DNA of 64,000 nt from Actinophytocola sp044466355. GTDB lineage: Bacteria; Actinomycetota; Actinomycetes; Mycobacteriales; Pseudonocardiaceae. The notes under the pieces are model-generated. The model was not told where the DNA came from, made no database searches, and was given only the letters and a program-made list of their open reading frames with translations. Position numbers and translations under genes: made by a program. The stretch spans positions 682,001 to 746,000 of the forward strand of contig NZ_JBITMQ010000001.1 of the NCBI RefSeq assembly GCF_044466355.1, read 5' to 3'. Positions within the stretch are counted from its first letter, which is position 1, and every line of letters starts with the position of its first letter. Below, piece after piece: positions 57,913 to 64,000 of the stretch.

Positions 57913-59924
57913 CGAACCTCCCACGCCACCCGGAAACCGATGTTCGGCGAGCGGTCCGCACCCAGGCCCGGCAGCAGGAACTTCAGGCTGAACGACGGCT
58001 CACGCGGGCCGCCGTCGACGTACCAGTCGGAGCCGGTGCTCTGGTGGTCGCTGCCGCCCTTCAACATCACGAACCGTGTGATCCCGTCCGTGTGCTCGCT
58101 CTCCGTCCAGTTCCACACCAGGGGAGTGGCGCGCCGGAACTCCGGTGACTCCGCCGCGACCTGCCACTCGAACTCCGTCGGCAGCCTGCCGCCGACCCAC
58201 TCCGCGTACGTCCGCGCGTCGGCGAAGTCGACCGTCGTCGCCGGGCCGTCAGCCTGGCCGGGTGACCACGCCGACCGGTGGCCGGTCGCGGCGACGAACT
58301 CCGCGAACTCGGCGTTCGTCACCTCGATCGCGGCCACGGCCACGTCCGCGACCGTCACGGTCAGCACGTCCTCACGCGGGTCGTGCAGGCGTGGTGGCAG
58401 CGGTTTCCACTCCTCGACGTACGGCGCGCCCTGGTAGGTGCCGGTCTCGCGGCGCCGGTACGTCATGGGCAGCGTGCGTGGCCCGCCTTCGACGCGGACG
58501 GTCACCCCTCGAGACCGTCCACTGGTCGAAGGCGGGGCCACGCGCGAGGCGGTTCGGGCCGGGAACGTCGCGTCGGTGGCACCGGGGTCGGCGGCCGCGG
58601 CGTCGAGCAGACCGGGCAACCACGACGGTTCCGGTCCGTCGACCGCGAGCACCGCCGCGACCCCGCGCGCGGGCACGGTCACCGGCGGCGCCGACGTGCC
58701 GTGTCCGAGCCGAACCCCCGCGGTGAGGTCGAACCACGCCGTGCCGCCCGTGGTCGCGGTCAGCGCCCGCCCCGTGTAGTCGTGGTGACCGCGGTTGACC
58801 AGCGTCCACAGCGTGCGGCCGGACGAGTCGGCCCAGCGGGACGCGTAGACGCCCGCCTCGATCGCCTCCTCCGACGCGTCGGCCAGCGGCGTCCACTCGC
58901 CACCCACGAACAGCGCCGTCAGCGCCCGCTGCACCCGCAGCATCCGCCGCAGCGTCGCCTTGTCACGGTCGTTCCAGCCGACCCACACGCCGAACACCGT
59001 GTCCCACACGAGCATGCCGGTGCCGTTCATGAACGCCGACTGCAGCTCGTCGCTGTGGTCGCGGTTCCAGCGCCTCGTCTGGTGGGTCATGTGGCGCCGC
59101 TCGAACCAGCGGGCCCGCTGCACGCCGGGGGCGGTGCTGTCGGCGAACCACTGCGCCCAGCTGAGCTGGTGGTCGACGATCCGTGCGTTCGGCAGCCGCG
59201 ACTCGCCTTCGAGGACCTGCGGCGGATCGTTGTCGAGCAGCGCGGACACCAGGCGGGAGTCGCCTTCCTTCATGGTGTCCAGGAACATCCCGTCGGCGCC
59301 CAGCTCGCGCGCGAGCAGCGCCAGTTCGGTCGCGTCGTCGTGCGGCGCGCGCCGGGTGCCGGTGTCCCACGGGTTGTAGTCGAGGAACACCCTGACACCC
59401 CGCGCCTGGAACGCCGCGACCACGTCCCGCAGGCCGGGCACGTCGCGGTAGAAGTCGAACTGGTTGCGGTCGTCGATGCCGATGACCGGGTAGGCGTGCC
59501 ACAGCACGACCCCGTCGAAGCCGCCGTGGTCCGCCGTCCTGTCGAGGAACCCGGCCACGTCGAACCGGTGCTCCGCCCGGTCGTACAGGCGTTCGTCCCA
59601 CAGCCAGATCAACGCGACGCTGTAGCAGGAGGCCGTCCAGCCGGTCGCCGCGCGCTCGTAGATCGCGCCGTCGTAGCCCAGGCGGGCGTGGGCCTCGTCG
59701 CGCCAGCGGGCCAGGGCGTCGCGCCACGCGGGCCAGTCCGCCGGGTCGTCCGGGGCGGCGAAGACCTTGGCGATGTCGCCGACCTCGGGGTCGAGCGGTT
59801 CGTCGAGCGGGAGGGTGGTCGGCAGGTCGATCGGGCGCGGGACCAGCGGGTCGAACTGGTTGGTGCTGGCCTCGTCCGGGTCGGTCCGATCAGTCGTCGG
59901 GGTGGAAATCGTCGATCTCCTCAC
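57909..59924 (-). CDS. TIM-barrel glycosidase-like protein fused to SUMF1/FGE-like domain
   Basis: 671 residues from GTG 59924, the only plausible start, about 35 bp inside the sugar kinase gene. Residues about 40-340 look like a glycosidase-type (beta/alpha)8 barrel (GWTASCYSVALIWLWDERLYD, DGVVLWHAYPVIGIDDRNQFDFYRDVPG, VFLDYNPWDTGTR, ADGMFLDTMKEGD, MNGTGMLVWDTVFGVWVGWN), followed by a beta-rich region. The last about 170 residues are a formylglycine-generating-enzyme fold (IEVTNAEFAEFVAATGH, RLPTEFEWQVAAES, WNWTESE, MLKGGSD, NIGFRVAWEV). No Cys occurs in that domain, so it cannot be a copper-Cys FGE. No signal peptide. Function unknown. Confidence 0.82.
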   Translation of the reverse strand: MRRSTISTPTTDRTDPDEASTNQFDPLVPRPIDLPTTLPLDEPLDPEVGDIAKVFAAPDDPADWPAWRDALARWRDEAHARLGYDGAIYERAATGWTASCYSVALIWLWDERLYDRAEHRFDVAGFLDRTADHGGFDGVVLWHAYPVIGIDDRNQFDFYRDVPGLRDVVAAFQARGVRVFLDYNPWDTGTRRAPHDDATELALLARELGADGMFLDTMKEGDSRLVSALLDNDPPQVLEGESRLPNARIVDHQLSWAQWFADSTAPGVQRARWFERRHMTHQTRRWNRDHSDELQSAFMNGTGMLVWDTVFGVWVGWNDRDKATLRRMLRVQRALTALFVGGEWTPLADASEEAIEAGVYASRWADSSGRTLWTLVNRGHHDYTGRALTATTGGTAWFDLTAGVRLGHGTSAPPVTVPARGVAAVLAVDGPEPSWLPGLLDAAAADPGATDATFPARTASRVAPPSTSGRSRGVTVRVEGGPRTLPMTYRRRETGTYQGAPYVEEWKPLPPRLHDPREDVLTVTVADVAVAAIEVTNAEFAEFVAATGHRSAWSPGQADGPATTVDFADARTYAEWVGGRLPTEFEWQVAAESPEFRRATPLVWNWTESEHTDGITRFVMLKGGSDHQSTGSDWYVDGGPREPSFSLKFLLPGLGADRSPNIGFRVAWEVR

Positions 59925-60747
59925 GGGTGGGGATGGCGGGCACGGCACCCGCGCGGCGCACCGACAGCGCGGACGCGACGGTCGCGAACCGGACCGCGTC
60001 GTCGAGCTGCCTGCGCTCGTCCAGCGCCGCGACGAGCGCGCCGCAGAAGGTGTCGCCCGCACCGGTGGTGTCGACGACGTCGACGGTGATGCCGGGGACC
60101 TCGGTCGTCGTGCTGCTCGTGCGGACCAGCGCGCCCTTCGCACCGAGCGTGACGACCAGCGCGGGCACCACGGTCAGCAGGTGGTCGCTGCCACCGAGGA
60201 ACGCGGCCTCGTGTTCGTTGACGACCAGCAGGTCGACGGCCGCGAGCAGCTCCTCGGGGAGCGACCGGGCCGGCGCGGCGTTCAGCACGACCCGCCCGCT
60301 CGCGATCTTCGCGGCGGCGATGACGGTGTCGAGCGGGATCTCGAGCTGCATCAGCACCAGGTCGGCGCCCGCGATCGCGGACCGTTCCGCCGGGGTGAGG
60401 TCGGTCAGGGTCGCGTTGGCGCCCGCGTTGACCACGATCGCGTTCTCGCCGGACGTGGCCACGGTGATCATCGCGGTGCCGGTCGGTTCGGTCGACGTGC
60501 GCACCAGTGGCCGCACGCCGGAGTCGGTGAGGCTCGCGCGGAGGCGGGCGCCGTTGTCGTCGTCGCCGAACGCGCCGACGAACGTGGTGGTCGCGCCCGC
60601 CCTCGCGGCGGCGGTGGCCTGGTTGTTGCCCTTGCCGCCCGCGTGGGTGGCGAACCCGGTGGACAGGACGGTCTCACCCGGTGACGGGATCCGCTCGACC
60701 TGGCTGACGAGGTCGACATTCCCGCTACCCACGATCACAACGCTCAT
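59890..60747 (-). CDS. rbsK: Ribokinase-like PfkB sugar kinase
   Basis: 285 residues from ATG 60747 (MSVVIVGSGNVDLVSQVERIPSPGETV). PfkB signatures: HAGGKGNNQATAAARAG near the start and DVVDTTGAGDTFCGALVAAL with the catalytic Asp near the end; VVNEHEAAFLGG and VVTLGAKGALV complete the ribokinase layout. It phosphorylates ribose or a related sugar with ATP. The start overlaps the stop of the upstream ADP-ribosylglycohydrolase-like gene (ATGA). Placed after two glycohydrolases, it probably phosphorylates the sugar they release. The symbol is by family, not proven substrate. Confidence 0.88.
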   Translation of the reverse strand: MSVVIVGSGNVDLVSQVERIPSPGETVLSTGFATHAGGKGNNQATAAARAGATTTFVGAFGDDDNGARLRASLTDSGVRPLVRTSTEPTGTAMITVATSGENAIVVNAGANATLTDLTPAERSAIAGADLVLMQLEIPLDTVIAAAKIASGRVVLNAAPARSLPEELLAAVDLLVVNEHEAAFLGGSDHLLTVVPALVVTLGAKGALVRTSSTTTEVPGITVDVVDTTGAGDTFCGALVAALDERRQLDDAVRFATVASALSVRRAGAVPAIPTREEIDDFHPDD

Positions 60748-62096
60748 GACTCCGACCTTACGAGCGCCAGGGTGCGGCGGGCGAGCGTGTCGAACCCGAT
60801 GCCGTCGAAGCCCGGGATGCTCGACGCGAGCCGGTTGCGCAGCGGGATCACCCACTCCGGTGGCAGGCTCTTCGCGCCGGTCAGCGCACCCGCGATCGAG
60901 CCCGCGGTGGCGCCGGTGGAGTCGGTGTCCCAGCCGCCGGTGACCGCCGTGGTGATCGTGGTGGCGTAGTCACCCGCGCCATGCGCCAGCGCGTAGCCGA
61001 GGCTGGCGGCGTTGTTCAGCACGTGCACCCAGTGCAGGTCGCCGTACCGGGCGTAGATCAGGTCCAGTGCCTGCCCGGTGGGCAGCTCGCCCAGTTCCCA
61101 GCCCATGGTGACCGCCTGCGCGAACCGGGATTCCGGCGGCACCACGGACAGTCCCGCCGCCACCACCTCGGCCACGTCGTCCGCGACCACCGCCGCCGCG
61201 CACGCGGCCGCGGCGAACATGGCGCCGTACACGCCGTTGCGGCCGTGGGACAGGCGGGCGTCCGTCCACGCGAGACGTGCCGCGGTCACCGGGTCACCCG
61301 GATGGGTCCAGCCGTACACGTCGGTGCGGATCTGCGCGCCGATCCAGTCACGGAACGGGTTGCCGACCTGGCCCGCCACGTCCGGTTCGTAGCCGTCGAG
61401 CAGGTTCCGGTACGCGATCCGCTCCGCGGTGAACACGCGGCCGCCGGGCAGGTTGTCGAGCCACGACTGCGCCACCTGGTCCGTGGTGAACCCGCCGCCG
61501 TGCCTCTCCAGCAGGCCGAGGGCGATCAACGGGTAGTTGAGGTCGTCGTCCTCGGGCATCCCGTCGATGTTCTCGAGCAGGCTCGTCGGGCGGCTGCGCC
61601 GGTTCCACGGGTACCGGTCGGCGATCTCGCCGTCCAGGCCGACCTCGGTGAAGTAGCGGGAGATCGGCCAGTTGCCGGTGGACTGGGCGATGGCACGGAT
61701 GCCCTCACGGGGGATCTTCTCGACCGGCTTGCCGAGCAGGCACCCCGCCGCCCGCCCGAGCCACGCCCCGTGCACGCGGTCGGACAGGTCCTCGCCGGGT
61801 GCCGGGACGGCCACCGGGCGCGCCGGTGCGAGGATCTCGTCCAGCCCGTCCGGTTCCGCGGCCCGCAACGCGGCAGGCGCCTCCCGATCGTCCACTTGCG
61901 ACAGCAGCTCGCGGGCGAGCTTGCGCAGCGCCGGGGGAGCGGGGTCCTTGGTGGCGCCGGAACCGGGCGCGTGGAGCGACCCACCCGCCGCGGTCCACCA
62001 GTCGGCCAGGTCGTCCACGTCGATGCCGTCGGCCCTGGCCGCCGCGAACGCGTGCGGCACCAGGTCCTCCGGCTGTGTCCACGTGAGACGGAGCAT
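60744..62096 (-). CDS. ADP-ribosylglycohydrolase-family protein, long form
   Basis: 450 residues from ATG 62096, sharing a base with the previous stop (TGATG). The first about 105 residues (LTWTQPEDLVPHAFAAARADGIDVDDLADWWTAAGGS) are an extra N-terminal region. The ADP-ribosylglycohydrolase fold follows: DRVHGAWLGRAAGCLLGKPVE, PEDDDLNYPLIALGLLE (first metal motif, variant DDD) and TGGWDTDSTGATAGSIAGAL (second, D-x-D). The family removes ADP-ribose or related N-/O-glycosidic groups. Tight coupling with another glycohydrolase and a ribokinase suggests catabolism of a ribosyl compound, not protein de-ADP-ribosylation. Confidence 0.88.
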   Translation of the reverse strand: MLRLTWTQPEDLVPHAFAAARADGIDVDDLADWWTAAGGSLHAPGSGATKDPAPPALRKLARELLSQVDDREAPAALRAAEPDGLDEILAPARPVAVPAPGEDLSDRVHGAWLGRAAGCLLGKPVEKIPREGIRAIAQSTGNWPISRYFTEVGLDGEIADRYPWNRRSRPTSLLENIDGMPEDDDLNYPLIALGLLERHGGGFTTDQVAQSWLDNLPGGRVFTAERIAYRNLLDGYEPDVAGQVGNPFRDWIGAQIRTDVYGWTHPGDPVTAARLAWTDARLSHGRNGVYGAMFAAAACAAAVVADDVAEVVAAGLSVVPPESRFAQAVTMGWELGELPTGQALDLIYARYGDLHWVHVLNNAASLGYALAHGAGDYATTITTAVTGGWDTDSTGATAGSIAGALTGAKSLPPEWVIPLRNRLASSIPGFDGIGFDTLARRTLALVRSES

Positions 62097-63226
62097 CACG
62101 CCGCCTCCGTGCCGAACAGCTTCGCGCGCTGCTCGAACCGGGCCTGGTCCTTGGTCCAGATGTCCTTCGCGACGGCGGCCATCGTCGGGCCGGTCGCCGT
62201 GACGTCCAGCCTGCTCGCCTCGCTGATCCGCGTGACCCACTCGTCCGGCACGACCGCGCGGCCGCCCAGCGCGCCCGCGATCGAGCCACCCATCACCGCG
62301 ATCGAGTCCGAGTCGCGGCCGTAGTTCACCGCGCCCAGCACGGTCTCCCGGTAGTCCCCGCCCGCGACGACGAGCATGCCGAGCGCGACCGGCAGCTCCT
62401 CGATCGACTTGGTACGGCTGGGGATCCGGGCGTCGCGCGCCGGTTGCCGGTAGTGCGGGCCGACCGTGTCGTACGGCTCGACCGCCGCGCGGATCGCGGC
62501 GAGCGACGTGCGCCAGTCCGACAGCGACGACGCCGCCGAGGTCACCGCCTCGACCGCGTCCCGGGTGCCGTCCTTCGCCACCGACAGCGCGACCTCGACC
62601 ACCGACGCCACCGACGCCCCCGGCCGCATGGCCTCCGCGACACACGCCGCGTACACGCCGGCGGCCTCGCGCCCGTAGCTCGACTGGTGCGCGCCCGCCA
62701 CGTCGATCGCCTCCGCGTACGCGCCGGACGGCGAGCCCGCGTTGGCGATCCCGATCGGCGCGGCGTACATGGCGGCACCGCAGTTCACGATGTTGCCCAC
62801 CCCCGCCTCACGTGGGTCGATGTGCCCGTAGTGCAGGCGCGCGACCAGCCACTTCTCCGCGAGGAAGATCCGGTGGAGCAGGATCGTCTCGGTCTCCAGC
62901 TCGGGGATCCACCGGCGTTCCCCGATGAGCAGCGGCACGAGGTGGTCGGCGATCGCGTACGCGTCCAGGTGGTCGCGCACGGTGTCGTAGACCTCCACGA
63001 GCGCCGTGGTCATCAGGGTGTCGTCGGTGACGTGCCCGTCGCCCTTGTGGTAGGGCGCGATCGGGCGTGCGTGCCGCCAGTCGAGGTTGAAGGGCGGCAC
63101 GATCCCCTCGATGAACCCGTCGTACCGCTCCTGGATGGCCTCGGGCGTGTTGCCCTCCGCCGCCCCACCGAGCGCGTCGGCCACGGCGGCCCCCGCCAAA
63201 GCCCCCGTCGCCTTGTCCTCAAGCAT
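62096..63226 (-). CDS. ADP-ribosylglycohydrolase-family protein, short form
   Basis: 376 residues from ATG 63226. The fold is complete: DKATGALAGAAVADALGGAAEG, HVTDDTLMTTALVEVYD (metal Asp pair), GAAMYAAPIGIANAG and VNYGRDSDSIAVMGGSIAGALGG (second metal motif). It contains a long helical insert. First of the six overlapping genes, 63 bp after the end of the solute-binding protein gene. Paralogous to the next gene but without its N-terminal extension. Two paralogs may act as a pair or on two different bonds. Confidence 0.89.
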   Translation of the reverse strand: MLEDKATGALAGAAVADALGGAAEGNTPEAIQERYDGFIEGIVPPFNLDWRHARPIAPYHKGDGHVTDDTLMTTALVEVYDTVRDHLDAYAIADHLVPLLIGERRWIPELETETILLHRIFLAEKWLVARLHYGHIDPREAGVGNIVNCGAAMYAAPIGIANAGSPSGAYAEAIDVAGAHQSSYGREAAGVYAACVAEAMRPGASVASVVEVALSVAKDGTRDAVEAVTSAASSLSDWRTSLAAIRAAVEPYDTVGPHYRQPARDARIPSRTKSIEELPVALGMLVVAGGDYRETVLGAVNYGRDSDSIAVMGGSIAGALGGRAVVPDEWVTRISEASRLDVTATGPTMAAVAKDIWTKDQARFEQRAKLFGTEAA

Positions 63227-63245
63227 GGTTCTCCCCTCCCGGAGG

Positions 63246-63282
63246 TGCCGTGAAAGGCGCCGGAGAAGGGCCTTTCACGGCA
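63246..63282 (-). terminator. Perfect 13-bp hairpin after the solute-binding protein gene
   Basis: TGCCGTGAAAGGC (63246-63258) and its complement (63270-63282) enclose 11 bases. It lies eight bases downstream of the solute-binding protein stop and 20 bases before the first glycohydrolase start. It may end most transcripts of the transporter gene and reduce expression of the enzymes behind it. Confidence 0.75.
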
Positions 63283-63289
63283 TCGAGCG

Positions 63290-64000
63290 TCAGCCGAGTG
63301 ACTGCCAGCCGTCCGTCAGCTGTTTTTTCAGGTCGGCCACGCTGATCGAGTTGGCGAAGTACTGCTGCAGCGCCGGGGTCGCGTACTGGTCCTTCCACTG
63401 CGGGTAGTTCTTCGCCTTCTGGAACGGCGCGCCCTTGAGGTCCTCACCGGTCTTCAGCAGCGGCTCCCACACCGGGACGTCCGTGGTCTGCTTCGCGACC
63501 GCGTCGCGGGCCGGGCCCGAGGCCGGGATCAGCCAGTCGCCCTGCGCGAGCTTCGCCTGGTTCTCCGCCGACATGAAGTAGTCGATGAACTTCGCGGCCT
63601 GCTCGGGTGCCTTGCTCTGCGCCGACACCGACATGGTCTGCGGGTTCGCCGCCTGCGTCGGGCCCGCCGAACCCGCGAGCGGGGGCAGGACCGTCCAGTT
63701 GAAGTTGTCGGGCGCGGACTCGGTGATCTGCTGTGCCAGAAAGTTGCCGCCGACGTACATCGCGTACTTGCCGTTCAGGAAGCCGGGCAGCACGTCGGTG
63801 CCGGACTGCGTCAGCGTCACCGGGTCGATCGACTTGTCCTGGTACGCCATCGCGTGGATCGTCTGCGCCACCGCGACCTCACCGTCACCGACGTTGATCG
63901 TGGCCGAGCCGTCGTCCTTGGTCTCGAAGAACGTGCCGTCGTAGCCCAGTGCGGTGTTCATGATCGCCGCCGTCGGCTGCTTGAGGCCCCAGCCGACGCC
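63290..64000 (-). CDS. ABC sugar transporter solute-binding protein, N-terminus outside window
   Basis: The frame is open to base 64000; 236 C-terminal residues are visible, about half of a usual family member. Features of the extracellular solute-binding family 1: ALGYDGTFFETKDDGSATINVGDGEVAVAQTIHAM, GKYAMYVGGNFLAQQI, SVSAQSKAPEQAAKFIDYFMSAENQAKLAQGDWLIPAS, ending in a helical tail. It would deliver a sugar or glycoside to membrane permeases, expected to the right of the window or elsewhere. Same strand as the six catabolic genes, so it likely supplies their substrate. Confidence 0.88.
   Translation of the reverse strand, partial: GVGWGLKQPTAAIMNTALGYDGTFFETKDDGSATINVGDGEVAVAQTIHAMAYQDKSIDPVTLTQSGTDVLPGFLNGKYAMYVGGNFLAQQITESAPDNFNWTVLPPLAGSAGPTQAANPQTMSVSAQSKAPEQAAKFIDYFMSAENQAKLAQGDWLIPASGPARDAVAKQTTDVPVWEPLLKTGEDLKGAPFQKAKNYPQWKDQYATPALQQYFANSISVADLKKQLTDGWQSLG

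Overview
The window is chromosomal DNA of a high-GC, mycelial-type actinomycete. Strong GC3 bias, a WhiB protein, three large ATP-binding or AfsR-type regulators, an iniBAC-like dynamin locus and many secreted glycoside hydrolases point to Pseudonocardiales (a Lentzea/Saccharothrix/Lechevalieria-type organism). The genus is my inference, not something read directly. I found no rRNA, tRNA, CRISPR array, transposase or prophage.

Left end (1-6.1 kb): a GTP cyclohydrolase II paralog carries Met where E. coli RibA has Tyr105. It lies near a creatininase-family hydrolase, a CDP-alcohol phosphatidyltransferase fused to a sulfatase-fold domain, and a methyltransferase. A WYL regulator and a RidA protein sit between them. 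This looks like the edge of a specialised, largely uncharacterised pathway.

6.1-16.1 kb: a secreted GH33 sialidase, a secreted EEP-fold phosphodiesterase, small proteins, a WhiB protein, a GH115 alpha-glucuronidase broken by an internal deletion, a methyltransferase, and a P450-HAD-SRPBCC set.

16.1-31.7 kb: a LAL-type LuxR regulator, an AT-rich gap holding an unrecognised 43-residue secreted peptide gene, then an iniBAC-like stress locus. That locus comprises the IniR-type regulator, an SPFH lipoprotein, two dynamin-like GTPases, two IniB-like repeat proteins, a DUF3558 lipoprotein, and a divergent Hsp70 with a transmembrane segment and a Thr-rich tail.

31.7-43 kb: an aldo/keto reductase, a 0.54-kb array of large palindromic repeats, a GH10 xylanase whose upstream palindromes match those in front of the GH115 remnant (a shared xylan operator), VanZ/RDD and EF-hand proteins, a dehalogenase-like hydrolase divergent from a BTAD/AAA regulator, a DUF5685 protein with a Cys-rich tail, and PhoD.

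42.7-51 kb: a probable four-gene glycan operon read leftward, LacI - GH127 with ricin repeats - GH76 - GH2 with two AbfB domains. It is suited to an arabinose- and mannose-containing polymer, and a strong palindrome lies upstream of lacI.

51-64 kb: a DUF3140 protein, a Tat-exported isomerase-fold protein, a Scy/DivIVA-like coiled-coil protein with five 66-residue repeats, two helical proteins, and a tightly overlapping six-gene operon (two ADP-ribosylglycohydrolases, PfkB sugar kinase, TIM-barrel/SUMF fusion, CoA-transferase, CoA-ester lyase). It lies downstream of an ABC solute-binding protein that runs off the right edge.
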